NCBI RefSeq assembly: GCF_019649055.1 | Contig: NW_026570248.1 | Span: forward strand, 1,178,001-1,242,000 | DNA: 64,000 nt | Reading direction: 5' to 3' | Source of the DNA: Paramacrobiotus metropolitanus | Lineage: Eukaryota > Tardigrada > Eutardigrada > Parachela > Macrobiotidae | In this document: piece after piece, positions 1 through 12,903 of the stretch | Numbering within the stretch: position 1 is the stretch's first letter | Layout: each line of letters begins with the position of its first letter | Made by a program: the position numbers and the translations under genes | Notes under the pieces: generated by a model | Told to the model about the DNA's origin: nothing | Seen by the model: the letters and a program-made list of their open reading frames with translations, nothing else | Database searches by the model: none

Positions 1-1202
<1,202 letters not shown>

Positions 1203-2219
1203 CCTGTGAATTGAGCTGCGGTGCTTATGGTTATACTTTGGACAACCGTTTTGAAGTTCAAAACTCGAGAGCTGTTCTTTTGCATTTTATTCTGGGTTTC
1301 CGGGTTTAACGCTTAAATCCTTTATCTTGCTAAATAATTTAATTATAATTTTTATCTGTAGACTACAGATCGGTCGTTTGCCAAGGCTGTACCTTTCGAA
1401 ACTGCAATTTACTAAAGTGCGAGTCGTTTTTGTCGATAGAAGCAAACTACAAAACATTTTAAATCTGGATGCATATGAGTGTTTGGAATAATTAGCCGCA
1501 GGGTAATATCAGCCTTTCGAAGTCGAAAACCTTACAAAAGGTTCGATTATTGGGCGAATATGTAATTAATCGGCATCAGCCATCATACGTCAAAATCTTA
1601 ATCGGTACCGATTAAACAAAAGCGATTATGAAATTTCTGTAATTTGTGCGCGAAATCATATAGCAATCGCAAAATCCATTGGTCAAACCTGACTTACTAT
1701 AAAACGACTAAACCGAAACCAACTCATCTAGTCCATGCTGCTTTACGACAGAACCTAACTATAACAAATGCAGCACTGCCAGGATGAATTTAAATGCAGT
1801 ATTCACAATTTTATCTGTTACTGTGTCAACTTAATTGCAATAAATGATTCCCTGCAATAAAGTTAGGACAATACCCCACTTTCCGGTGTGCGAGCTGAGA
1901 ATTCGGGTTTTGCCTTTTCCTGCAAGGTTTTCAGTTTGCTGCTTTTTTTGCTGTTTCCTTTAATGGGCCAGCTCTACACATTTAGTATGAAAGCGAAAAG
2001 CACACATAGGTGTACAGTGATTACACTTCCGATCTCATCCATCAGTGTCCAGGCTGAATATTATTTTGCAAAATTATAAGAATCATCAATCACTTAACAA
2101 TCAAGGTCATCATACAGAAAGAGACAAAAAGCGATGTGAACCTGGGGAAGACAATCCAAGACATACATCAAAGAGGAAATGATACCCGTCACAGAGGTTA
2201 TCAAACAATATTAGAAAAG
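1203..2219. other. Intergenic, convergent 3' ends of two LanC-like genes
   Basis: About 1 kb between the stop codons of the tail-to-tail LanC-like genes. I see no conserved coding block, RNA gene or clear repeat; it presumably holds the two 3' UTRs. The frame at 1888-2079 shows no coding signal beyond being open. Confidence 0.5.
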
Positions 2220-3964
2220 TTAAAAACTGGCAAAAATATCGCAAAATGGAAACTGGGCATGTTCAGGGTTCACCAGATCAACCAAGAAGCACGCACTTCC
2301 TGCAACACCTTCGAACAACCTAGAAGCCGGAAAACAATGCATTATGCAGTATCCCTATTACTCAAGTCGAAATCTTACGAATATGGATGATCCGGCGTGC
2401 GAGATTTCTCTTGAACCTTCGCATGGAACATAATGTCAGCGAAACTTTGAGCTCGATAATAATATTCTGCCTGTCCGGTGAGACGATACATAATCAGAAA
2501 TGCATAACCGTTTCCCGCAATTCCGTGGCATATTCCAGGACCTGGACAAAACAAGGCGTAAATCTTTATTTTAGATTACGCGCGACTATCAAAACACCAC
2601 AAGATAATTTAGAAAATCTCAGTTACCTTTTCGCAACAATCCTTTCTTCCAAATACAGTCGGCCGACAGCTCGCAGACATCCAAATACTTTTTGTCTTTG
2701 TATACCATATAAGCCTTCGCCACCATGTATATGACACCTGATTCAAAGAAATAAGACATCTGAATATAATCGCACTTTTCTATATAAATTTACAGTTGTT
2801 CCTAGAGCAGCAGGATTTGGCTTACCGGGAGCACCGTGACACCAGTGCACCAATTCATCATGAGGATCCAAGCGTTTCTCACCGAACACAGGCGGGAAAT
2901 TGCCACTTTTATCGTGCTGACCAATAAGATAGTCAATGCTTTTTTTAATGTCCTCTTCGGCACCGGAGATCTGCTTCAGTACAGGAAGGAATGACAGCAG
3001 CATTTGCAGTATGAATGACGCCCCGTGAGCATGACCTGCGGCCAAACGTGCAAAATCGTACCGGGTAAAATTGATTGGCATCGGGAGTCGCTTACCCAGA
3101 TAGTCGGAATCAAAATGATAAAAGTACAGCGGGCTCACATCCTCCAGTCTTTGCTTTTTACTGTATTTGCGACCAGAATGAATTATTGCTTCGACAATAG
3201 CTTTCACATCGATAGATTTCAGAATCTACAATACAAATATTTAACTTGCAATAAGAAATTAAATTACAAAGTGTAAATTAACCGAAGTACTATCTGTCAT
3301 ACCTCGTGATTAGGAAAAACTTTCCACAATTCCAGAAGACCCGCCAAATAGCCAGCTCTGCCAGAAAATAACTCATCCCCACTGGATTTATGGTGCTTAA
3401 TAGAGTCGACATTTTTACAGAAATCAGCAAAGGTCAGTAAGCATTGTTCAGCTTTTTCAACTTCCCCCGTTGCGTGGTAAAACAGTGCCCCAACAACAAA
3501 GACGCCCGGCGCACCGATAAGGAAACCGTCGTCTTTTTCACCTGTATCTACCAGTGCAGCCTCCAGAAGACGTCGTCCTAGACCAACGGCCATTTCTCTA
3601 TCCGTCTCGGCAATGTTCCGCGTCTGAGCAATCCGCATGCAGGAATATGCAACGCCTGCTAGTCCAGTGTAGATGTCTGCATGTTGTGCAGTCAGATCTA
3701 CTTCGCTGTAATAGTGGTAAACCTTTCGCAGCAGTCCCGGCTACACGTGGGAAAGGTCAAAGCGCGGAAAAGGTCAGTCATAAGAAAAGGCTATTAAAAT
3801 TGTTAGGGCAATTATATCTTTTACTTAAGTTACCGCGTCTTCAAGGTACGCTATCCCTGAATCGCCAACTGGCTGCCCATAATACTCCGGAAAAGGATTC
3901 TCGAAGTAGCGTGTGTGGTAAAGCTTCACTTCCGGGACTTTCCTGGGCACATGCTGCTCTTCGT
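2220..3964 (-). CDS. LanC-like protein (LANCL family), near-complete
   Basis: Second LanC-like gene, predicted cytosolic zinc protein. Exons in transcript order: 3964-3834, 3740-3303, 3225-3096, 3035-2826, 2737-2627, 2541-2379, 2319-2220, with all phases matching. It starts with the family N-terminal block RYFENPFPEYYGQPVGDSG, continues through HADIYTGLAGVAYS and GAPGVFVVGALFYH, and carries both zinc-ligand motifs HWCHGAPG and GICHGIAGNGYAF. It ends with FEGVAGSACFLVDL and a TAA at 2220-2222. The first exon here opens at an acceptor (TTTTGCAG), so the initiating ATG is in a further upstream exon between about 4000 and 4700 that I could not place. The 57-61-base introns are among the smallest in the window. 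Confidence 0.93.
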
Positions 3965-4492
3965 CTGCAAAATCGTGCACAGGCTATTGCAGCATGGTTT
4001 TAATCGCGCTGCTGGCTGCAAGATGTTCAAAAGGTACACTAATATTAAAACAGAAATAAAAAATATCACAACCACAAACCGAATAATTATTCTCCCTTGC
4101 ATGCTCATGATCACGCTAGCCAGAAGCACTCTCAAAGCGGAATTCAAATGGAATGCCGCATTGCCATTCGAAAGTCAAAACGAGTACTAAACAGACTTTC
4201 ATTGCTCACTAGTCTAGTTGCTTATTATTTCAGTTTGATGTTTTTAGTTTAAGGTAACATTTTTCGGGTGCAGAGCGGTGAAAACTACGAGGCAGAAAGC
4301 AACAGGCTGAAATCTGAAGAAAATGACAAAATGATAATAATTAACACTGATAAGTAATAAAAACAGCATTAATGTAAATACTCCTATTGTTTAGTCTGCG
4401 CTTAATTTATAATATATGTTAGAGTAGTAACTTTAACTTACTAGTTAAATAGTTAAGTTCATCCTATCATACAGATACATGAAACCTATACT
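3965..4492. other. 5' region of the minus-strand LanC-like gene
   Basis: Should contain the first exon and promoter of the minus-strand LanC-like gene. In-frame stop codons directly upstream of the acceptor at 3965 show that the open frame is entered by splicing. No convincing ATG exon can be chosen. Confidence 0.4.
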
Positions 4493-4717
4493 TCAAATAT
4501 TCGCGGTTTCACACATAGTGCGACAGCCCATGAGTACCACTGTACCAGTACCATGATCACTCTTGTCGTAATTTTCATGTTGTTGTCGGCCTTCTGTATC
4601 TTTCATACTGTGTCCGGGTTTAATAATCTCTGCTTCTTTGCCTTCTTGGGAGGTGTCGTTCCCTCCGTGATGACGACGATGCGTGTGGTGGTAGTGATAA
4701 TGTATTTCTTCCGCCAT
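4493..4717 (-). CDS. Small His-rich hypothetical protein
   Basis: An ATG-started frame of 74 codons. Residues 6-17 are almost all His, Tyr, Thr and Arg (HYHYHHTHRRHH), followed by a charged, hydrophilic stretch rich in Glu, Lys, Gln and His; there is no membrane segment. A plausible GT donor lies after about codon 55 (SDH), so the true product may be spliced and differ at its C-terminus. I do not recognise the family. It lies upstream of the minus-strand LanC-like gene on the same strand. The opposite strand is also open here, as expected opposite a CAY/CAC repeat. It could equally be a chance frame. Confidence 0.3.
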   Translation of the reverse strand: MAEEIHYHYHHTHRRHHGGNDTSQEGKEAEIIKPGHSMKDTEGRQQHENYDKSDHGTGTVVLMGCRTMCETANI

Positions 4718-6051
4718 TCGCTTTTCGTGAGGGGGTGCAGAGTTTTAGCAAACAAAATCCAGATGGAAGGGTGAGTGAGAAACAAGCTCGCTCGTAAGGC
4801 GTGCTCTAGTCCTTTACAGCAGAACTTTTTTTTTGCGGGTATACCGGTGCAGCGAGAAAGCTGCAAATAAAAGTAGCAAATCACAAATGCATAAACTGAT
4901 CGCTCAATACAAAGAGTTTTTCGGAAAGAAGTCTTACTTAAAATTCTTATTTTACTGTATAGCTCATACTAAGGCCAATAAATGAATAAACCATAGTAAC
5001 ACGACCCATAAGAAAAAAGGGTTGAGATCTTCCATAAACTCTCCAATGAACTGAACTTTTGTGCTGGATACTTACCGTAGTACGGTATTACAATTGTGGG
5101 AACTGGAAACGAACACGGCAGAAACTAGCAAATTTCAAATCAAAATTTCAATAATGCAGCATGTACATATTTATGGTACTACCGTTTAATTCCATTAACA
5201 ATGGAATTTCTGAAAAATGGAGACGGAAATGCTGAGTGGAATCGCTAGAGACGGAAGTACTCACAGTAAGTACTGTACAGACGGTTCGAGTACGGTTTAA
5301 AACCCGCAAAATCTCTCGTACAATTGTACAAAGTCGAAAGAAGCTTGCGGCTTGAATTTTTCAAAATTCTTTGCTTTTCCGTTGTCGGCACTGAATCGGC
5401 GTTTAATAAATTATGATTTTAATTGAATATAAAATATCAGAAAGCGTGGGAGCAATTTTTTATCGATCAAGAAATTAATGACATTTTTTATTTTGGCTAC
5501 TACTTTGCTATCTGATAAGTGTTGATAGTAATCAGCAGCCTTGGTTCGCCGTTTCATTATTCATAATACTGTGCGAAGCATTTGACTCTATGATACTACG
5601 GTGCTTTCCCTGCTTTGGAATAGCATCCTGTAGGCTCACCGTTAGTTCTTCTAAAGCCTTGGAATACTTCTCCTGGTTTGTTATTAAATATTGAGTATTC
5701 AGATTTTAAAGCAAAATCGAGACCTCCACCTCGTTATGAGTATTGGTGATATTCCCTATTCCAAGGTGAGGATTTCCGCAGTGTTTTGCAGCTGTGATGA
5801 TGCACGTGCTGGCAGTTAGTCAGTTAGTGTGCTTAAGTTCTCCACCTTACATAATGTGTAAAACATCGGCACCTATGTTGTGCCTGAAATCAGTAATCGG
5901 AGGTTTAATTCTTGTTTTAACGTTATTTTAGCTAGTACTGTAATGTTTTTCCGATCATTAAAAACTGTCTTTTAGAAGTTTGCAGAAAATACTGTATGTA
6001 TACGATATGTACTGAAATATCAATGCTCGAAAACTCGTTGGTTTCTTTCAG
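4718..6051. other. Intergenic, no gene recognised
   Basis: AT-rich sequence with several short GTAC-containing near-palindromes around 5240-5330. The missing N-terminal exons of the NOL11-like gene would be expected here, but I found no beta-propeller-like coding block. Confidence 0.4.
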
Positions 6052-8085
6052 TTCTTCTATGAATCTACAGACTAAGAAGTCCGAGAAGAGAAACGATGAT
6101 TGGGCGACTGGAGACCTCGATTCCTCAGTGAAAATGCGGAAGCTTGCTAATGGACTGAAGAAAACTTTGACCAGCAGGGGAGGAAACGTTTCAGAGGAGA
6201 TCACAAAGATTGATGCCGTACCAATTGTAATTTAAATCAGCGCTTTCCGGCATTCGTGATTAATTCCGACAAAGCATTTGATGGAACAATATCTTCACAG
6301 GTTGAGCCGATTGATGAGGCCACATTGCGGAAGATGCTTAATGCATTTGAGAGGAAAGCGTTAAAGAGTAGAGCGAATGGCTTAAAGAATTCCGATGATG
6401 CGGCCAGGTAAAGCTCAGCGACCATGGTGGCATAGCAGGCTGATTCTTGCTAAAAAACATTACTTTCCGTTGTTAGGTTTATGAATTCTGAGATTGAACT
6501 GAATGATACTGTTCAGGAATTGCACATTATTAACAATGTTGCGGCGCCACCCGATTTGTATGCCGTCCTCCTGCAAATGAACAGTGCGCAGACGTCGACG
6601 CAGCTCTTATCTCACGCAAACTCTGGTGAATCTAGAAAACCTAATGGTTTTTTAGTTATTTTTTAGTCTTCTTTGGTATGGAAGACCGGGGACCGTTTAA
6701 GGTTCTGCAGTTTATCCCATAACTGCACGCAGCGCATCGGCAGTACTTTTTCGCTGGTGAACGTGCACATTGGAATTTTGGAACTATCTAAGTGCAGAAA
6801 AAACAGGGTGATTTGGAACTGATCCCTTATTTGTTGGATTTTAGAATTTCTTAGAATGACAGCGAACGACAAGGATATTCGAAATATGACCTTGTGTGTG
6901 CGACATGTGGAGTTTGTTCCCGAGTGGTTTCTCTCCAGATGTTTGGCAGTCGTTCATGAGTACATACATTACATTCTTTTCATTTGTTCGTTCTCGTTGC
7001 AATAAGTTTTGGTCTGCATTTAATAGAAATCGTTGCGCACGGAGCTCTGATTTAAATGGAAAAGTCTCTAAAGGAGATTCCGCATTTAGGGATGACGAAA
7101 ATGCGCTTTTGTAAGTACCACTGCTTTGGCGTTATGCAGCTTTAAATTCGCAATGGCAAGATCTGTTTAACTTGCTGTAACTTTTTACAGGGAAGCTTGC
7201 TTGTGCCGCCGATTCGACTATGGAAAAATGCTTAGTAGATTACGAAGATTACCTTTCATTTCCATAGTTGCCGCAGCCGAATTTATTCTCCAAAATCTCC
7301 ACGATAATCCTTGCACTATGGAGGTACATAATTTACTAAATCATTCATACGATACCAGTATTTCGTGTTTTTCTTTGCATCGTGGCGCTTTACAACAGTT
7401 GTGCATTAATTTCGTAAGAAAATAGTTTCCCTCAGTTTAGTGCTTCTGTGGTAGATGCTGTCCGAACACATAAATTTGCATCTTTTACTGCAGTAAACGA
7501 TATTTTTGCTTTATTTATGTAGGGAATCACATGGATAGCGGTTTTAATTGAATCGCACTTTATGGAGTGGACAATTGCAGCCGATGCCCATCAGGTCCTG
7601 GTTGACCTGCAGCACGTCATATCAGAAGAGGTACCAGTACTCTTTGTTGAGTGCAAATGATTACGCATCATCGTCACGGTTTCTATGCGGTAATTGTGAA
7701 TTATAAAATAAGAGTTTAAATCTTACTGAGGTATTATGATTAGTATCTGTAGTATCGTTCTCAAGATTTGGATGCACTTTTGGTGCATAAATTGCAGTAC
7801 CTGGTACACATATACCCGTTAGGTGGGCTTCCTGCAGTGGAAGTAATATAAACTCTACTTCAGCTTTTACGATTTAAGTCCATTCTAATAGTTTAATCCA
7901 TCCCGAATAAATATTGCCGGTACGTCCTGAGTATGCTTATTAGCAGTTTTGTTTTTCAGATCGATACACGGTATTCATGGTTAGAAATTGAGGGCAAGAT
8001 CGAATCCCTTAATGCTGTTTCGGAAGCGAAAAAGGTGGACCAGAGCGAAGACCGGAAATATTGGCATTCTGTTATAGAGTATTAA
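6052..8085 (+). CDS. NOL11-like nucleolar protein, C-terminal region
   Basis: Multi-exon gene with phase-consistent exons 6052-6226, 6301-6407, 6477-about 6650, then 6845-6959, 7027-7110, 7191-7323, 7523-7630, 7753-7842 and 7960-8085 (TAA at 8083-8085). The last four exons give a helical region (RRLPFISIVAAAEFI, then GITWIAVLIESHF, then HQVLVDLQHVISEE, then YSWLEIEGKIESL) that resembles the C-terminus of metazoan NOL11, a t-UTP component of the small-subunit processome needed for pre-rRNA transcription and processing. Exons between 6650 and 6845 are unresolved and the start is not found; NOL11 proteins are about 700 residues with an N-terminal propeller that I do not see upstream. A related Utp12-domain protein is the main alternative. 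An AATAAA signal lies at 8222. Confidence 0.55.
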
Positions 8086-8685
8086 ATGCTTAGTTCTTAC
8101 ATTTATTTTGTTATCGGGAAGATAGTGAAACTGTGATGAATGTAATGTTAAATAGGGAGAAATAATTGCCTTTTGCCGGATTTTTTTCTGGCCCAGTGGT
8201 GCGCTTTTGGAGGAACCGCTCAATAAAGATTGTCAGTGTGGAAAAAATTTGACTTAAGTAGCTGTGCTGTCATGCTGACCAATACCATGAAACACCCAAG
8301 ATGCCTGCTTCTAAGACCTAAGTGTTCATGCCGCAATCCCGTAGACATTTCCACAAGCCACACATTTTGTGAGTGGAGCCAGTAAAGTCTGACCGTTTTA
8401 AATCTTAATGCTGCAGTGTGCCATAGCTCATACGAGAATAACGTTAACTACAAATATTACATTCGCCGTCAAATCCTCGACCACAGTTTAATTATTTTAT
8501 TCTCGAGTCGGCTAACAGCAACGAAGCAATAAAAACTCGACGCAATATAACGGAACACAATAAGCTGATTATTCCAGATTCCTAATTCTCGTATGTACAG
8601 ACTATACAAAAACACAATAGTAGTTCTCACACTAGAACAAGAACACCATAATTCATTACACGAAAAAGAAATCAATGTGGAAATA
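8086..8685. other. Convergent 3' region of NOL11-like gene and MRE11
   Basis: Contains a plus-strand AATAAA at 8222-8227 suited to the NOL11-like transcript and a minus-strand AATAAA (TTTATT on + at 8496-8501) about 185 bases past the MRE11 stop. No other feature seen. Confidence 0.55.
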
Positions 8686-11187
8686 CTAAGTGACATCAAA
8701 ATATTCTGTAAGTTTTCGAGATCCTGCACCACGTCCTTCTCTGGCTCTAGCAGCAGCAGGTAAGCGTGACGAAGGCGTGGACGCAGTTTGACTTGCAGCT
8801 CGCGATCGTCCTCCACGACCACCACGTGCTGTTCTGCTGCTACTAGGGACGTATTCCTCTTCGCTATCATCATCATCAATCGTTATTTCTTCCACTTTCG
8901 CTTTGCGCCGACGAGGTGGCGACTGCGTTGCAGTGGTGGCTCCTCCGCGCCCTCGTCCCCGTCCTCTGGCAGCAGCAGCTGGCTTCTTGACAGGCTTTTT
9001 ATTAGCTGCACGCCAATCTCGGAAATCTTTGATACAGGCCGGAATGTCCGAATGCTCAGTATGGTACTTCAGCACATTTCCGCGCAGATCTTTTGATTCG
9101 AAACCGGTCTCTCCCATCTCGGATAGGTACTCTTCGACGCGCCCTTTTTGGAATTCATACATATCCATGACTGCATCTTTATCGTCCTACAAAGCAATAC
9201 TTCTATTTAACCAAAAATTTAGTAAAGAAAAAGGAAATTCTTTCAAACACCGAAAACTACAAACTAGGTACAATTTAATTACTGTCAGTTTACAAAAAAA
9301 CTCACGCTTTGAACGAACTCGCGCAATGCTTCCGTAAGCAATTTTGGATCAAACAAAACCATCTCGTCCGACTTGGCCACGAAATAATCCACCACAAGAT
9401 CTTCGATCGAAACGGTATCAAGCACGATGGTCGGTTTATAAACTGCTTTACCCAGATTCTTATCCTTCGCAGGCACTTTTTCCTTGGACTTCACTGGTAA
9501 TATTATGTCACGCGGATTGGCAACCCGACCGACAAACTTTTGTCCAAACAAAATCGGATTCAAAGGCTCAATGTTGCCGAAGTCGACACGTAAACGCACA
9601 AGCGGTTCTTTTGGTTGTTTTTCCCGCGATTAATTTCCACATGCCGGATGATGCGTTCCATTCGTTTAGTCAGATACTTCTCGACATCAGCACGGATAGT
9701 TCCCAGTGTAATGTCATCTTTTTTTAACCCAGCCAATTTCAGATCAATATCTTCCATAACAAAAGGACGCACTGTTTTCAACGGAATCGGATCCGTGCGA
9801 TACTTCCCTCCACACACTTCCAACCGATAGCAGTATTTCTGCTTCTTTTCCCCGTCGCTCATCGACGTCGCCACAGTGCTGCCGGGCTGAAGTATGTCGC
9901 AGCGTCTCACTTTACTCTTTTCCGGAATATGAATGGGATCATGCTCGTGTCCCCAGATCACTAAATCCATCCAATCCGGTATGAATGTTTCGGGAATGTA
10001 GTTGGTACCACCGCGGAGAGAGGGGCGATTCTGGTGCAAAATGAAAACATCGAACCACTGCTCCGGTCCACCAGGTGGCTCCACGAACTTCACTTTGCCA
10101 TGGATGTGTGCACGATGTAGCCGCTCATCTCGAATACTTCCGAGTCCGTAAATGGCCAATTTTGAGCGACCCTTCTTGTACAACAAGGGCTCAATTTCGA
10201 TTTCCTCTGAAAATACGACAATTTTTCATTAAAGCACATTTTTCTCGCCGCCACCACTAGCACAATAAAATTTTTATACGAAGCTTAATAACGCATTATT
10301 CTACTACTAAAGTATATCAAGCTTCTTCAAAATGCAAAATACCAGTATTCACACTATTCATATTGCTAAACTTTAACCGAACCACAATTTACACTACTGC
10401 TAAATACAGCAAGAATCAGGTTTGACTTGTTCGGGGAAAGCAAGAACATAAGGCAAAAATCTCCGAGCCGCAAACCACATATGGAAAATGGCACAGCAGT
10501 CAAGAGCCACGAAGTAATAAACTGGCGCCGTGTGCCGAAAATATAGCCAACAGAAGCGTTTTCGCAATTTCGCTTACCAATATTCTCAACTTTTCCGAAG
10601 TAATTAACCAGTCCGTACGTGTGCAAGAGATCCAGTTCACTCAAATATCGCGATCCACTAGGATCATCGTGGTTTCCGTGGATGGAGAACACTGGCAGGG
10701 AAATCTTCAAATCCGGATCCTTCGTGTTTAACCGTCGGAACATGGGAGCCATGTGGGCAAAATTGACTTCGGGATCGCTAACCAACTGGACGCTTGTCTT
10801 CCTGTCTCCCATACAGTAATGTCGCAGCAGGTTCGCACACTGTTGAGCCGCGAAACGGGATGGTTTGTTCTCGTGGAACAGATCGCCACCCAGAAGCACG
10901 AAATCCACATCCTGTTCTACTGCAGTATCCAGAACTTCCTCAAACGACTGGAAGGAATCCATTCTGCGCATTTCATCTCGGTCAGCATAGCCCAGATGAC
11001 AATCCGAGGCAACAAGTATGTAAAACGTCTGTCCCGGGTCCGTCTGTGAGTTTGGGTCCGAAAAGGGTGGCAAATGGCGGTCTGATAACGTGCTATAAAT
11101 GGATGACGAAGACTCCGAACGGTACGTACCGAAAGTCTGGGTGAGTTTCTGCGAAGGACTGTTTGGTGGCGAAAACGACTGCGTCAT
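8686..11187 (-). CDS. MRE11: MRE11 double-strand-break repair nuclease
   Basis: Nuclease subunit of the MRE11-RAD50-NBS1 complex, acting on DNA ends in the nucleus. Three exons: 11187-10578, 10206-9306 and 9186-8686. Phosphoesterase motifs are intact: DCHLGYADRDEM (motif I), LLGGDLFHENKPS (II), FSIHGNHDDPSG (III), FILHQNR and VIWGHEHDP (later metal-binding His residues). The capping domain follows (LVRLRVDFGNIEPLNP, FVGRVANPRDI), and a long Arg/Gly- and Ser-rich tail (GRGRGRGG, acidic DDDDSEEE) ends at TAG 8686-8688. I chose ATG 11185-11187 (MTQSF); the open frame continues upstream without another ATG. A single-base deletion at the T4 run 9609-9612 (plus strand) breaks the frame within the conserved QKEPLVRLRVD block; adding one base restores a protein of about 670 residues. 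Confidence 0.95.
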
Positions 11188-11985
11188 GTTGATCTGGCAG
11201 GAGAGCTGAGGTGCCAACTCTTTCCTTTCTGTACCTCGTACGTAAATTTTGTAAATCTGACGAAACTAAACCAAGGCTATAAAACCTAACACAGGAACCG
11301 AAACAAGCTGAAAATGTGCTGTTTGCACGAAGAAATTGTCATTATCGAATTGAAATGAAATACTACGGTAGTAACAACAAAACTAATATTTCAGTTTTGT
11401 ACTTTTGCCTTTTGCGTCCTTCCAGTTTCCACTTCAAGAGTCCTTTCTGTTTTCACGTTCGCGCTTGTTCTTTATTTTAGGGTGCCATGCTCCTCATTAA
11501 GCAGCCACCCGAAGGGTAGTTTATATTCGAACAGCTCTCTGCCGCGCGGGCGGCGATTCCGTCACAGTTAGTGCGGCAGCGGGCAGCTGCAAAGCGACAG
11601 TGCAAGGGTTGCACAGGTGCAAGTGCACGCTTTGCACTGTGCAGCAAATATACACTGTCGCAAGTTGCCACCCCTGTGGATGTTTTTGAGCCTCCATCCA
11701 AAAAATCGATTATCTTTTCTGCCAGGACTGCAAGCCCATACAGCTGGAAGTAGAAGGGTTCAGGCAAAACTTATTTAAATTTTTCTTCGAAGTTTGGTGA
11801 TTATTTTTTGTTTGTGAAGGTATGTATTGAAACGTCTGCCTTTTATGGGAAACATGAAAAACCTTTGAAATGGTTGTAGCGTGTTACACAGCATGCTTGT
11901 ACCATTGGGTTCCGACATGAGTCCAGTCATGTGATATCTGCTTCAGCGTGTGTTTGTTCCGTAGGTTTCTGCCGAATTCTTCAGG
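11188..11985. promoter_or_regulatory. Divergent upstream region, MRE11 / V-ATPase e
   Basis: About 800 bases between the ATG of MRE11 (-) and that of the V-ATPase e gene (+). A GC-rich, CpG-containing block at about 11535-11660 stands out from the AT-rich surroundings and could be a shared promoter or 5' UTR. Both strands are open for 60-100 codons there, but the translations match nothing I know. Regulatory role is inferred from position. Confidence 0.35.
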
Positions 11986-12903
11986 ATGGGGATCGAAATC
12001 CCCATGATCGTGGTCACCCTGTTTTGGGCTGCTATTGGCATCCTGGGCCCCTTTCTGGTTCCGAAAAATACGGACAGAGGGTGAGCTTTTTGCTCGTACA
12101 GGCCGAGCCTTTGCTTCTGCTATGTTATAACTCTACATCTACTCGAGGAGTCTATTGGCTATTTTACTATTACCTAAAAGTGCTGAAACTCGCCAAGGGG
12201 AAAGAAATAAAATTAAGAGCTCTTAACATTGAAATGCAGCGTTCTGACTGCTTTCTGAGTCTGTTTAATCAGCCGCCAGAGAAGTATAATCTAAGTTAGC
12301 AGAAAGTTAGGAGAGCAGGAGCGGTTGCATATAAGTATATGACTATATGGCTTTGAAATCAGAACTCGGGATTTTTTTACATTTTTTTAAACATGAACTC
12401 CCAGTTTATTGACCTATTAAGATTCTATTTGTAATCTTTGCTGTAAGGAAAGTAAATGCTTACGTAATTTAAAATTGATAAGTGATCCAGTGTTTAAATT
12501 TGCGTATTATTCTGTTTTAAACTCTTTGTCTTGTCACGTACGTAGGTTTGGATTTGGACATATTTTGTTTACTTATTATTTTCACCCGTGTGTTCTTTAC
12601 TTTGTAGGCTTATACGAACGATGCTTGCGCTGACGGCGGTCTGCTGCTACACTTTGTAAGTGAAACGGAAACTTGGCGCTTGGCGACGTTTCTAATTTCT
12701 TTATTCTTGTAAAAGCCTTTACATATACTTTAATTGTGCTGATACATTAGTTTTATCCTATGGTATTAAAATTTTTATAATTTGGATGAGATGTTGCGTT
12801 TTTTTACAGCTGGTTAGTGGCATATTTATGTCAGTTGAATCCACTGTTTGGACCAAGATTGCCTGCAAAGGTTATCATTGCCATGCAGCGCGAATGGAGT
12901 TGA
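11986..12903 (+). CDS. V-type proton ATPase subunit e
   Basis: Small hydrophobic subunit of the membrane V0 sector of the vacuolar proton pump (ATP6V0E family; about 80 residues in animals, 78 here). Exons 11986-12080, 12608-12655 and 12810-12903 join in phase. Two membrane helices are evident: residues 5-25 (PMIVVTLFWAAIGILGPFLV) and about 33-54, separated by PKNTDRG, the position where human e1 has PKGPNRG. The C-terminal block WLVAYLCQLNPLFGP is the strongest family signature. An ATTAAA polyadenylation-type signal occurs at 12928, just past the stop. The start ATG is the first in frame after a stop and fits the family length. Confidence 0.93.

Noticed and set aside
8788-9337. Plus-strand frames of 102 and 144 codons
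   Set aside because: Shadows of the low-complexity Arg/Gly-rich MRE11 tail.
11188-11217. Upstream extension of MRE11 to 11217
   Set aside because: The frame is open but has TTG rather than ATG there; the in-frame ATG at 11187 is preferred.
11477-11767. 96-codon minus-strand frame in the GC-rich block upstream of the V-ATPase e gene
   Set aside because: Cys-rich by composition only, no conserved spacing, and the opposite strand is equally open; better read as promoter or 5' UTR.
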